A stretch of DNA of 38,085 nucleotides from an uncultured Oscillospiraceae bacterium (GTDB lineage Bacteria > Bacillota > Clostridia > Oscillospirales > Acutalibacteraceae). The translations under genes and the position numbers were made by a program. This document shows positions 24,697 to 32,753 of the stretch, in pieces (the first letter of the stretch is position 1; each line of letters opens with the position of its first letter). A model generated the notes under the pieces. It did no database searches. It was not told where the DNA came from and saw only the letters and a program-made list of their open reading frames with translations. Where the stretch lies: assembly GCA_900543305.1 (NCBI GenBank), contig UQQZ01000018.1, positions 1 to 38,085 of the forward strand, given 5' to 3'.

Positions 24697-24743
24697 AAAA
24701 GGGGCTGAGGACGGTGCCCGCCGTCTGGTACAGCCCCTTTTCT
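24697..24743 (+). terminator. Hairpin terminator/attenuator between pstS and pstC
   Basis: AAAAGGGGCTG (24697-24707) pairs with CAGCCCCTTTT (24731-24741), with an inner GACGG/CCGTC stem, followed by TTTTCTG. It lies about 30 bases after the pstS stop and 23 bases before pstC. Partial termination here would give more PstS than permease. Confidence 0.8.
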
Positions 24744-24765
24744 GTAGGAGGGCAGTGAAAACTCT

Positions 24766-25650
24766 ATGAACGATAAGACAAAAGTACGGCATCGGGGCCG
24801 GATCCGGGAACTGGTGATGCAGGTGGTATTCCTCATTGCCGCGTGCATCTCCATCCTGGCAGTAGCGCTCATCTGCATTTACCTCTTCGCCAACGGCCTG
24901 CCCGCCATCGGAAAAATCGGTCCCCTGGAATTTCTCCTGGGCACCGAATGGCGGCCCGGCAACGATATCTACGGCATCTTTCCCATGATCCTGGGCAGCA
25001 TCTACGTCACCGCTGGCGCCGTCATTGTGGGCGTACCTCTGGGGCTTCTGGCCGCCATCTTTATGGCCAAATTCTGCCCCAAGCCCCTCTACAAATTCTT
25101 AAAACCCGCCGTGGATCTGCTGGCAGGCATCCCCTCCATTGTGTACGGCTTCTTCGGCCTGATGGTGGTGGTTCCCCTGATGCAGCAGCTGTTTCCCAAC
25201 ACCAGCGGCAAGAGCATTCTCACCGCTTCCATTCTTCTGGGCATCATGATTCTTCCCACCATCATCGGTGTGTCCGAAAGCGCCATCCGGGCCGTGCCCG
25301 ACAGCTACTATGAGGGTGCTCTGGCCCTGGGAGCCAGCCACGAACGCAGTGTGTTCTTCGTGACGGTGCCCGCCGCCAAGTCCGGTATCACCGCCGGCGT
25401 CATTCTGGGTGTGGGCCGGGCCATCGGCGAAACCATGGCCGTGATCATGATCGCCGGCAACCAGCCTCGGATCCCCGGAAGCCTGCTGGACGGAGTGCGG
25501 ACCCTGACCGGCAACATCGTCATGGAAATGGGCTACGCTTCCGGGTTGCACCGGGAAGCCCTCATCGCCACCGGCGTTGTGCTCTTTGTGTTCATCCTCA
25601 TCATCAACCTGCTGTTTTCCATCATCAAGCGGAAGGAGAGAAAAGCATGA
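24766..25650 (+). CDS. pstC: Phosphate ABC transporter permease PstC
   Basis: A 294-residue inner-membrane permease, six transmembrane segments in the usual arrangement, one half of the Pst translocation channel. The GTEWRPGNDIYGIFPMI segment after helix 1 and DLLAGIPSIVYGFFGL are characteristic, and the cytoplasmic EAA loop that docks on PstB is around EGALALGASHERSVFFVTVP, with GVGRAIGETMAV after it. The ATG lies about 14 bases after AGGAGG, a long spacing; no better in-frame start is visible. It overlaps pstA by four bases (ATGA), so the two permeases are probably translated in a coupled way. Confidence 0.95.
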   Translation: MNDKTKVRHRGRIRELVMQVVFLIAACISILAVALICIYLFANGLPAIGKIGPLEFLLGTEWRPGNDIYGIFPMILGSIYVTAGAVIVGVPLGLLAAIFMAKFCPKPLYKFLKPAVDLLAGIPSIVYGFFGLMVVVPLMQQLFPNTSGKSILTASILLGIMILPTIIGVSESAIRAVPDSYYEGALALGASHERSVFFVTVPAAKSGITAGVILGVGRAIGETMAVIMIAGNQPRIPGSLLDGVRTLTGNIVMEMGYASGLHREALIATGVVLFVFILIINLLFSIIKRKERKA

Positions 25651-26561
25651 GCGAACTCACTGAAAAAGCGGCTGGCCAGGGAAAGACCGCTCCCATTGTG
25701 GCCATCAACAAGCCCACCTTCCAGCAATCTCTGAGGCAATACCGCAGATCTCCCTTTTCCCTGTTTCTGCGGATCCTGGTCACTTTGGCCGCAGTGATCA
25801 CCGTTGCGGTGCTGCTGTTTCTGGTGGCCTACATCATCATCATGGGCGTGCCCAACCTGAAGCCCTCCCTTTTTGAACTGGAGTACAACAGCGAAAACGC
25901 TTCCCTGCTGCCGGCTTTGATCAACACCGTGATCATGACCCTCCTTTCTCTGATCGTGGCCGTGCCCATTGGCATCTTCTCCGCCATTTATCTGGTGGAA
26001 TACGCCAAGCGGGGGAATAAGCTGGTGGGCGTGGTGCGGATCACCGCCGAAACCTTGTCCGGCATCCCCTCCATTGTATACGGCCTGTTCGGCTTCCTGT
26101 TCTTCGGAGTTTCCTTCGGCTGGGGCTACTCCATGCTGGGAGGCGCTCTGACCATGGCCATCATGATTCTGCCCCTGATCATGCGCACCACCGAAGAAGC
26201 CCTCATGAGTGTGCCGGATTCCTTCCGGGAAGGCAGCTTTGGCCTGGGCGCCGGAAAGCTGCGCACCGTGTTCCGGATCATTCTCCCCTCGGCCATGCCC
26301 GGCATCCTCTCCGGCATCATTCTGGGTGTGGGCCGGATTGTAGGGGAAACGGCTGCCCTGATGTTCACCTCCGGCACCGTGGCCCAGGTGGCTATCAACC
26401 CCATGGATTCCGGACGGACCCTGGCAGTGCACATGTACAACCTCTTAAATGAGGGCCTGGCCCGGGAAGCCGCCTACGCCACAGCCGTCGTACTGCTGGT
26501 GCTGGTGGTGGGCATCAATGCCTTGTCCTCCTTCGTGGCCAAGAAATTTACCAAGGCGTAA
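25647..26561 (+). CDS. pstA: Phosphate ABC transporter permease PstA
   Basis: A 304-residue permease, partner of PstC. After a ~40-residue cytoplasmic N-terminus, six hydrophobic segments follow. AETLSGIPSIVYGLFG and the EAA loop GSFGLGAGKLRTVFRIILP, then GVGRIVGETAALMF, are the family landmarks. The ATG overlaps the pstC stop. The next gene, pstB, begins 67 bases later. Confidence 0.95.
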   Translation: MSELTEKAAGQGKTAPIVAINKPTFQQSLRQYRRSPFSLFLRILVTLAAVITVAVLLFLVAYIIIMGVPNLKPSLFELEYNSENASLLPALINTVIMTLLSLIVAVPIGIFSAIYLVEYAKRGNKLVGVVRITAETLSGIPSIVYGLFGFLFFGVSFGWGYSMLGGALTMAIMILPLIMRTTEEALMSVPDSFREGSFGLGAGKLRTVFRIILPSAMPGILSGIILGVGRIVGETAALMFTSGTVAQVAINPMDSGRTLAVHMYNLLNEGLAREAAYATAVVLLVLVVGINALSSFVAKKFTKA

Positions 26562-26628
26562 TCAACTCTCCGGGCACGGCTCCCCATATCTTATGCGGAC
26601 ACCGGCCCTCACATGAACTAAGGAATGG

Positions 26629-27390
26629 ATGGTTTCTTTTATGGATAAAATCACGGTCAATAACCTGGACCTGTATTACGGGGAATTTCGGGCGCTGAAA
26701 AGCGTCAGCATGCACATCGCCCCCAACGAGGTGACCGCCTTCATCGGTCCCTCCGGCTGCGGCAAATCCACTTTGCTCAAATCCCTCAACCGCATGAACG
26801 ACCTGGTAGAGGGCTGTAAGATCACCGGGGAAATCCTTCTGGACGGAGAGGATATCTACGGCAACATCGACGTGAACCTGCTGCGCAAGCGGGTGGGCAT
26901 GGTGTTCCAAAAGCCCAACCCCTTTCCCATGAGTGTCTACGACAACGTGGCCTACGGACCCCGTACCCATGGGATCCGCTCCAAGGTGAAACTGGACGAA
27001 ATCGTGGAAAAATCCCTTCGGGGCGCCGCCATCTGGGATGAATTGAAGGATCGGCTGAAAAAGAGCGCTCTGGGCCTTTCCGGCGGTCAACAGCAGCGTC
27101 TTTGCATCGCCCGGGCGCTGGCGGTGGAACCGGAAGTGCTGCTGATGGATGAACCTACCAGCGCCTTGGACCCCATCTCCACCTCCAAAATCGAAGAACT
27201 TGCAATGGATTTGAAATCGGACTATACTATCGTTATTGTGACGCATAACATGCAGCAGGCAGCGCGTATCTCTGATAAGACGGCGTTTTTCCTGCTGGGC
27301 GAGCTGGTGGAATTCGGGCCCACCGAAGCCCTGTTCTCCATGCCCAAGGACAAGCGCACCGAAGACTATATCACCGGCCGGTTCGGCTGA
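26629..27390 (+). CDS. pstB: Phosphate ABC transporter ATPase PstB
   Basis: A 253-residue ATPase of the Pst importer. Walker A GPSGCGKST, the Q-loop FQKPNPFPMSVYDNV, signature LSGGQQQRLCIARAL, Walker B LLMDEPTSALDP and the H-loop VTHNMQQAARISD are all intact. The ATG at 26629 follows AAGGA at four bases; ATG 26641, which gives the more usual MDKITVNNL start, has only a weak GGATGG site. A short stretch near 27222-27290, over the H-loop, uses codons (ACT, GTT, ATT, ACG, CGT, TCT) that neighbouring genes avoid. Confidence 0.95.
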   Translation: MVSFMDKITVNNLDLYYGEFRALKSVSMHIAPNEVTAFIGPSGCGKSTLLKSLNRMNDLVEGCKITGEILLDGEDIYGNIDVNLLRKRVGMVFQKPNPFPMSVYDNVAYGPRTHGIRSKVKLDEIVEKSLRGAAIWDELKDRLKKSALGLSGGQQQRLCIARALAVEPEVLLMDEPTSALDPISTSKIEELAMDLKSDYTIVIVTHNMQQAARISDKTAFFLLGELVEFGPTEALFSMPKDKRTEDYITGRFG

Positions 27391-27412
27391 GGCGAAAGGA
27401 ACGAGCACTGCG

Positions 27413-28060
27413 ATGAGAAGCAAATTCGACGAACAACTGGAACAGCTCAATGTGGCCCTGATCACCACCGGCGCCCTGTGCGAGGACGCCATCTCCACGG
27501 CGGCCAAGGCCCTACTGGAAAACGACATGGAGTTGGCCAAAAAGGTCAAACCCATCGAATTGGAAATCGACCAAAAAGAGCGGGAAGTGGAAAACCTGTG
27601 CATGCGGCTTTTGCTCCAGCAGCAGCCGGTGGCCGGTGACCTGCGGACCATCTCCTCCGCCTTGAAAATGATCACCGACCTGGAACGCATCGGCGACCAG
27701 ACTTCCGACATTGCCGAACTGCTGCCCTACCTGCACCAGGAAAAGATCTCCTTTAACAAGGTGCATATTCGGGACATGGCTGAGGCCACTATCAAGATGG
27801 TCACCGACAGCATCGACTCCTTCGTCCGCCAGGATCTGCCCCTGGCCCATTCGGTGATGGAATACGACAACGTGGTGGACGACCTGTTCAACCAGATCAA
27901 GGGAGAACTGATCCACCTGATCGGTGAAAATCGGGAGTGCGGGGAATTTTGCATCGACCTTCTGATGGTGGCGAAATACTTTGAACGCATTGGCGACCAC
28001 GCGGTCAACGTGGCAGAGTGGGTTCAATATTCCCTCACCGGAAAAAAGGAACGGCTCTGA
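27413..28060 (+). CDS. phoU: Phosphate transport regulator PhoU
   Basis: A 215-residue all-helical protein made of two PhoU three-helix repeats. The first contains DLRTISSALKMITDLERIGDQ, given in parts as DLRTISSALKMITDL and ERIGDQTSDIAE, with acidic metal-binding residues; the second has LLMVAKYFERIGDHAVNVAE. PhoU restrains the Pst transporter and the PhoR kinase when phosphate is plentiful. It follows pstB by 22 bases and precedes the response regulator, the standard order. AAAGGA is 12 bases before the ATG. Confidence 0.95.
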   Translation: MRSKFDEQLEQLNVALITTGALCEDAISTAAKALLENDMELAKKVKPIELEIDQKEREVENLCMRLLLQQQPVAGDLRTISSALKMITDLERIGDQTSDIAELLPYLHQEKISFNKVHIRDMAEATIKMVTDSIDSFVRQDLPLAHSVMEYDNVVDDLFNQIKGELIHLIGENRECGEFCIDLLMVAKYFERIGDHAVNVAEWVQYSLTGKKERL

Positions 28061-28117
28061 TTTTTCCACATCCCTTTGAGAAAGGACGGTCCGGCCTCCT
28101 GGAGGCTGGGAAACGAT

Positions 28118-28795
28118 ATGATTTATTTTTTGGAAGACGACAACAGCATTCGTGAGTTGGTGGTTTACACCATGAACTCCACCGGTTTCGAAGCCATGGG
28201 TTTCTCCAAGCCCCGGGAATTCTGGGCGGCCATGGACCGGGAAACCCCCAGCCTGGTCCTTCTGGACATTATGCTGCCGGAAGAGGACGGACTGCAGATT
28301 CTCAAAAAGCTCCGGGCCAACCCCGCCACCAAGCGTTTGCCGGTGATGATGCTCACCGCCAAAGACAGCGAATACGACAAAGTGCTGGGCCTGGACAGCG
28401 GCGCCGATGACTATGTGGCCAAGCCCTTCGGCATGATGGAATTGATGGCCCGGGTCAAGGCCCTGTTGCGCCGGGCTGGCCTGCAAGATACGGAACCTCA
28501 AGAATATGTTCTGGACAAGCTCTACGTTTCTCCCTCCCGGCACCTGGTCAAGGTGGACGGAAAGGAAGTGTCCCTGACCTTGAAAGAGTTTGAGCTCCTG
28601 TGCTTCCTGCTGGAAAACAACGGCATGGTGCTCACCCGGGATAAGATCCTAGCACGGGTTTGGGGCTACGATTTCGACGGGGAAACCCGTACGGTGGACG
28701 TCCATGTGCGCACCTTGCGCCAAAAGCTGGGGGAATGCGGTTCCCTCATCGAAACTGTGCGCAGCGTGGGCTATAAGATCGACCATCGGAGCTGA
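28118..28795 (+). CDS. OmpR-family response regulator, PhoP/PhoB-type
   Basis: A 225-residue response regulator: receiver domain with acidic pocket EDD (6-8), phosphoacceptor D50 in LLDIMLP, T80 and K102 (AKPFG), then a C-terminal winged helix (LTLKEFELLCFLLENN, VRTLRQKLG, TVRSVGYKI). The position after phoU and before the sensor kinase identifies it as the phosphate regulator that should bind the TTTACAT repeats upstream of pstS. ATG 28118 is taken; the open frame upstream begins with a TTG and gives a non-homologous extension. GGAGG lies 12 bases before the ATG and sits in a small GCCT/AGGC hairpin. Confidence 0.93.
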   Translation: MIYFLEDDNSIRELVVYTMNSTGFEAMGFSKPREFWAAMDRETPSLVLLDIMLPEEDGLQILKKLRANPATKRLPVMMLTAKDSEYDKVLGLDSGADDYVAKPFGMMELMARVKALLRRAGLQDTEPQEYVLDKLYVSPSRHLVKVDGKEVSLTLKEFELLCFLLENNGMVLTRDKILARVWGYDFDGETRTVDVHVRTLRQKLGECGSLIETVRSVGYKIDHRS

Positions 28796-28836
28796 GGTCC
28801 GGACCCTACACGCCTGCAAGAAAGGAATTGACCTCC

Positions 28837-30498
28837 GTGCAAAAGAAAATCTTTAAAAATATGTGCCTGCTGACCCTGGTGGCTGTGGTACTCTCTGCCC
28901 TGCTCACCGCTCTGGTGTACTACGCCAGCTTTGACAGCCGTATGAAGTCAGAGGTCCGGCAGGAAACCCAACTTGTCCAAAGCGCCGTAGAACTCAGCGG
29001 CGAAACGTATTTGGAGTCTGTGACAAACACGCCCAACCGGATTACCTTGATCGATACCGACGGCACCGTGCTCTTTGACAACCAGGCCGATCCCGCCACC
29101 ATGGAAAACCACAGCGGCCGGGAGGAAGTGAAACGGGCTTTCTCCTCCGGCGCCGGGGAAGCCACCCGGATGTCCGGGACCTTGTCCCAGCAGACCTTCT
29201 ACTATGCAGTAAAGCTTTCGGACGGCCAGGTCCTGCGGGTGGCCGCGGAAACGGATTCCGTATTTGCCGCCCTGCTCTCCGTCCTTCCCTGGATCTTGGG
29301 AGTGGCGGTGGTGGTCACGGTGATCACTGTACTGTTCTCCCGGGTTCTCACCAAGAAGATCGTGGCTCCCATCAACTCCCTGGATTTGGATCATCCGGCA
29401 GACAATGTGGTCTACGACGAATTGTCCCAGCTTTTGGGCAGAATCAACCGCCAAAATCAGATTATCGACCAGCAGATTCGCTCTCTGCGGGAAAAGCAGG
29501 AGGAATTTACCTCCATTACCGAAAACATGAGCGAGGGATTCTTGGTTCTGGATAAGAACACAGATATCCTGTCCTTCAACACCAGCGCCCTGCGCCTGCT
29601 GGGTGCCGACGCCGGACCCGCCCAAAGCCATGAAAGTGCTTTGGCCTTAAACCGCAGTGCCGGATTCCGCAGCGCTGTAGACGGGGCTCTGTCCGGCACC
29701 CGCAGCGAACAGCTTTTGCGCCAGAATGGCCGCTGCTGCCAGGTGATGGCCAACCCGGTCTGGCGGGATGGGGAAGTGGAAGGCGCCGTGGTGGTGATTT
29801 TGGACATCACCGAACGGGAAGAACGGGAAAACCTCCGTCGGGAATTTACTGCCAACGTATCCCACGAGTTGAAGACTCCCTTGACCTCCATTTCCGGATT
29901 TGCGGAAATCATTCAGAACGGCATTGTGAAACCGGAGGATATTCCCCGATTTGCCGGAAACATCTATGTGGAGTCCCAGCGGCTGATCTCCTTGGTGGAT
30001 GACATTCTGAATCTCTCCCGTCTGGATGAAGCGGATGTCCAGTTGGAGTGGGAAGACTTTGATCTGAGCCAGGTGGCTCGGGACGTGGCCGCCCGCCTGA
30101 AATCCGCTGCCAAGAAAAACGGTGTGGTGCTCACGGTGGTGGGAGACCGAACCGAAATCAATGGCGTCAAGAGCATCGTGGATGAAATGGTCTATAACCT
30201 CTGCGACAATGCAGTCAAATACAATCGGAAAAACGGCCGGGTCACGGTAACCGTATCCCAGAAACCGGAAGGAGCCACCCTCACGGTGGCAGATACGGGC
30301 ATTGGCATTCCCAAGGCCGATGTAGACCGGGTATTTGAACGGTTCTACCGGGTGGACAAAAGCCACTCCAAGGAAATCGGCGGCACCGGCCTGGGTCTGT
30401 CCATCGTCAAACACGGGGCAGCCTTCCACAACGCCAAGGTGTCTTTGGAAAGCACCGAGGGAAAGGGAACGACCGTCACCTTGGTGTTCCCCCAGTGA
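28837..30498 (+). CDS. phoR: Sensor histidine kinase, PhoR-type
   Basis: A 553-residue membrane sensor kinase. Two transmembrane helices (about 10-30 and 145-170) enclose an extracytoplasmic domain of about 115 residues. A short linker and coiled segment (DQQIRSLREKQEEF), a PAS-like domain (about 225-325), the HisKA phosphoacceptor H343 in VSHELKTPLTS, and a HATPase domain with DNAVKYN, DTGIGIP and GGTGLGLSIVKH follow. It is expected to phosphorylate the adjacent response regulator under phosphate limitation. GTG 28837 is chosen, ten bases after AAAGGA; the nearer TTG at 28828 nearly touches that site. It is the last gene of the seven-gene locus. Confidence 0.92.
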   Translation: MQKKIFKNMCLLTLVAVVLSALLTALVYYASFDSRMKSEVRQETQLVQSAVELSGETYLESVTNTPNRITLIDTDGTVLFDNQADPATMENHSGREEVKRAFSSGAGEATRMSGTLSQQTFYYAVKLSDGQVLRVAAETDSVFAALLSVLPWILGVAVVVTVITVLFSRVLTKKIVAPINSLDLDHPADNVVYDELSQLLGRINRQNQIIDQQIRSLREKQEEFTSITENMSEGFLVLDKNTDILSFNTSALRLLGADAGPAQSHESALALNRSAGFRSAVDGALSGTRSEQLLRQNGRCCQVMANPVWRDGEVEGAVVVILDITEREERENLRREFTANVSHELKTPLTSISGFAEIIQNGIVKPEDIPRFAGNIYVESQRLISLVDDILNLSRLDEADVQLEWEDFDLSQVARDVAARLKSAAKKNGVVLTVVGDRTEINGVKSIVDEMVYNLCDNAVKYNRKNGRVTVTVSQKPEGATLTVADTGIGIPKADVDRVFERFYRVDKSHSKEIGGTGLGLSIVKHGAAFHNAKVSLESTEGKGTTVTLVFPQ

Positions 30499-30548
30499 AC
30501 CACTGAAAACAGCGTACAAGACTTCTCTGAAATAGTTCCCCGAAAAGG

Positions 30549-30580
30549 AAAGGGCCCCCGAAAATGGGGGTCCTTTTCTT
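30549..30580. terminator. Terminator after phoR
   Basis: An 11-bp stem AAAGGGCCCCC/GGGGGTCCTTT with a six-base loop, followed by TTTTCTTG on the plus strand. On the minus strand pyrimidine runs follow too, so it may also stop the convergent YhhN-like gene. Confidence 0.85.
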
Positions 30581-30588
30581 GTTTGCCT

Positions 30589-31230
30589 TTACCACAAGGA
30601 CGCAGCGATCAGATACAGGGCCAACCAGTAAAGCACCATGACCCACTTGTGGTATTTTTTGTCCAGATGGGAAAGCTGTCCCTTGGCCACCATCATGTCC
30701 GAGATGAAAAAGCTCAAAGCGCCTACCGCTGCCGGCAAAAACCGGACTCCCATCAGGAAGGGCAAAGGCAGTGCCAGAGCCAGGCTGGCGCCCAACAGGG
30801 CAGGGTACAGAAGAAAGGGCACAGTCTGCTTGCCCAGAGTGGGCAGTTCCTTCCGGAACATCAAGGCAGTCAAGGCGTATGCCAGGATCCAGAGGATCAG
30901 ACTCCACCAAGTGGGAGAAACCACGGTCCACAGCCAGATTACCAGGCACACATGGCCCGCTCCGAATACCAGCATTCCGGGAATGAAGTTGATCTCCAAC
31001 AGGGCGTCCGCCAAAGTGCACAGCACGAAAAACCAGAACACCGGCTCCAAAAAGGGATTTTTCCCGGAAAGAGTCAGCCCCAATCCCCCGCTGCCCACGG
31101 CAATGAAACTGCCCGCGCACTTGGCAATGAGGCTTTCCTTCATGAGCTTTTCCCGCCGCAGGATGAAGTACAGGGCAAAGATGGCGCACCACAGGGGCAC
31201 CCCTACGCAGGAATAGAGAAACAGATTCAT
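30589..31230 (-). CDS. YhhN/TMEM86-like membrane protein
   Basis: A 213-residue integral membrane protein with about eight hydrophobic segments. The spacing and motifs, ADALLEINFIPGMLVFGAGH at mid-length and GALSFFISDMMVAKG near the C-terminus, match the YhhN family, which includes the mammalian lysoplasmalogenase TMEM86. The conserved acidic residues are present. Bacterial substrates are poorly known; plasmalogens occur in anaerobic clostridia, which makes a lipid-hydrolase role possible. GGGAGG lies seven bases before the ATG, and a clear promoter precedes it. Confidence 0.85.
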   Translation of the reverse strand: MNLFLYSCVGVPLWCAIFALYFILRREKLMKESLIAKCAGSFIAVGSGGLGLTLSGKNPFLEPVFWFFVLCTLADALLEINFIPGMLVFGAGHVCLVIWLWTVVSPTWWSLILWILAYALTALMFRKELPTLGKQTVPFLLYPALLGASLALALPLPFLMGVRFLPAAVGALSFFISDMMVAKGQLSHLDKKYHKWVMVLYWLALYLIAASLW

Positions 31231-31263
31231 ACCGGCACCTCCCGAAAAGGTTTCTTTGGTTCG

Positions 31264-31292
31264 ATTATACCTGCCTTTTTTTCAAAGCGCAA
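31264..31292 (-). promoter_or_regulatory. Promoter of the YhhN-like gene
   Basis: TTGCGC (31287-31292), a 17-bp spacer and TATAAT (31264-31269) on the minus strand, about 35 bases before the ATG. Confidence 0.8.
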
Positions 31293-31363
31293 CGGGGAGT
31301 TTTGCCCTTTTCAAAAGCCTTGGGGTCTGGTATGCTGGGAATATGGAAAACAGGAAAATTTTT

Positions 31364-31390
31364 TGTAACGAATAGGGGATCCGGCAGTCT
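31364..31390 (+). promoter_or_regulatory. Probable ECF-type autoregulated promoter
   Basis: TGTAACG (31364-31370), a 16-bp spacer and GTCT (31387-31390). The pattern resembles ECF sigma promoters with an AAC-type -35 and a GTC-type -10. It lies 25 bases upstream of the sigma factor start. Confidence 0.55.
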
Positions 31391-31414
31391 TAAAGATAGA
31401 AGCGGGGTGAGGAG

Positions 31415-31888
31415 ATGCAGGATTTCGAGAGGATCTACTCGGCGTATTACGACATGGTATTTGGCTATTGCCTGCACTTGAGCCATGACCCTTCCTTGGC
31501 GGAGGAAATTGCCCAGGAATCCTTTTTCAAAGCCCTGAAAGCCATTGATTCCTTCCACGGGGAATGCCGCCTGGAAGTGTGGCTTTGCCAGATTGCCAAA
31601 AACACCTACTTCTCCCTGCTGAAAAAACAAAAGCGAACTGCCCCGCCTCTTTCCGAAGACTGGCCCGATCCCGAGGATTTGGAACAGCGGTTGGGAGACC
31701 GGGAGGAAGCCCTGCACATCCACCGGGTGCTTCACACGCTGCCGGAACCCTACCGGGAAGTATTCTGGCTCAGGACCTTTGGGGAACTGAGCTTCGCCCA
31801 AATCGCCGGGCTGTTTGACAAAACCGAAAGCTGGGCCCGGGTGACTTACCACCGGGCCAGAATGAAGATCAAGGAGGAATTGGTATGA
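31415..31888 (+). CDS. ECF-family RNA polymerase sigma factor
   Basis: A 157-residue sigma factor with only regions 2 and 4. Region 2 spans about 3-70 (IYSAYYDMVFGYCLHL, DPSLAEEIAQESFFKAL, WLCQIAKNTY). A short acidic linker follows, then region 4 at about 98-155 with the helix-turn-helix LPEPYREVFWLRTFGELSFAQ and SWARVTYHRARMKIKE. The typical length and the overlap of its stop with the downstream anti-sigma gene (ATGA) support the call. A purine-rich GGGGTGAGGAG precedes the ATG closely. The controlled regulon and inducing signal are unknown. Confidence 0.92.
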   Translation: MQDFERIYSAYYDMVFGYCLHLSHDPSLAEEIAQESFFKALKAIDSFHGECRLEVWLCQIAKNTYFSLLKKQKRTAPPLSEDWPDPEDLEQRLGDREEALHIHRVLHTLPEPYREVFWLRTFGELSFAQIAGLFDKTESWARVTYHRARMKIKEELV

Positions 31889-32694
31889 AAGTCCCTTGTT
31901 CTGTAATCCAAGACCTGCTGCCCCTGTACCACGACAATGTGTGCTCCCCGGAAAGCTGTGCCATGATTGAGGAACACCTGAAAGACTGCGAAAACTGCCA
32001 GGAGGCATTTCACAAGCTGGAAGACTCCCCCTGGCCTCAGGTTGAAAAGGAAAAGGAGGAACATAAGTCCCAGGGGTTAAAAAAGGTAAAACGCACCCTT
32101 CGCCGGAGATGGGTAAAGGTTGCGGCGGCGGCCATATCCCTTACCTTGCTTGTTTCTTTCGCCCTGGGAATGTTTCTGATCAATTACACCATCATCCCCT
32201 CTCCGGAAAAAACGGTAAAAGAGGTATCGGTGGAAGATGGAAAATTGCTGCTGAAATTGGAAAGTCCCTTTTCCACATCCTCTGTCAGCTGCTTCATTCC
32301 CACCGCATCGGGAGGATGGAACGAGGAAACCGGCGAGCTTTTGGGAGAACCTATCCTGATTTTCTACTGTTCCTACACACCCATCAACCTGATTGACGGA
32401 TGGATGCACGGATATGCAAAAACCACTTCTTGGGATCTCAGTTACCCCCTTACGGAAAAAGCCTGGTATGACCTGTATGGGGAAGAGCAAAAAGAGTTTC
32501 TGGAGGAAGTGAAACAATCCGATGTTTGGGAGGATTCCCTGATAGATTCCTTTTCTCCCTCCCACGAGCTTCCCTGGGGGGAGATTCAAGAGGTATACTA
32601 CTATACCTCTCTGGACGCCCCCAGCTCAGAGGAAGAACTGGCCCAGTACGGCACCCTTCTCTGGACCGCCCAGGATGGGGTAGTCTATCCGTAA
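31885..32694 (+). CDS. Anti-sigma factor with ZAS motif
   Basis: A 269-residue single-pass membrane protein. The cytoplasmic part carries a zinc-binding anti-sigma motif H31-x3-C35-x2-C38 (EEHLKDCENCQ), preceded by DLLPLYHDNVCSPES, typical of zf-HC2 anti-sigma factors. A basic stretch and one transmembrane helix (about 78-100) lead to an external domain of about 170 residues with no recognised family, rich in aromatic and acidic residues. The external domain presumably senses an envelope signal and releases the sigma factor. It overlaps the sigma gene by four bases. Confidence 0.88.
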   Translation: MKVPCSVIQDLLPLYHDNVCSPESCAMIEEHLKDCENCQEAFHKLEDSPWPQVEKEKEEHKSQGLKKVKRTLRRRWVKVAAAAISLTLLVSFALGMFLINYTIIPSPEKTVKEVSVEDGKLLLKLESPFSTSSVSCFIPTASGGWNEETGELLGEPILIFYCSYTPINLIDGWMHGYAKTTSWDLSYPLTEKAWYDLYGEEQKEFLEEVKQSDVWEDSLIDSFSPSHELPWGEIQEVYYYTSLDAPSSEEELAQYGTLLWTAQDGVVYP

Positions 32695-32705
32695 CAACTG
32701 CACTC

Positions 32706-32744
32706 GCAAAAACTCCCCCGGGCCGGTTGGCTCGAGGGAGTTCC
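32706..32744 (-). terminator. Terminator of the GH13 gene
   Basis: AACTCCC (32711-32717) pairs with GGGAGTT (32736-32742), with inner GCC/GGC pairs. On the minus strand TTTTT follows. On the plus strand the tail is CCATTTTG, so it may weakly stop the anti-sigma transcript too. Confidence 0.75.
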
Positions 32745-32753
32745 ATTTTGGGG

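Noticed and set aside
28092..28110. Hairpin over the ribosome binding site of the response regulator
   Set aside because: The stem has only four pairs with a five-base loop, too weak to claim control.
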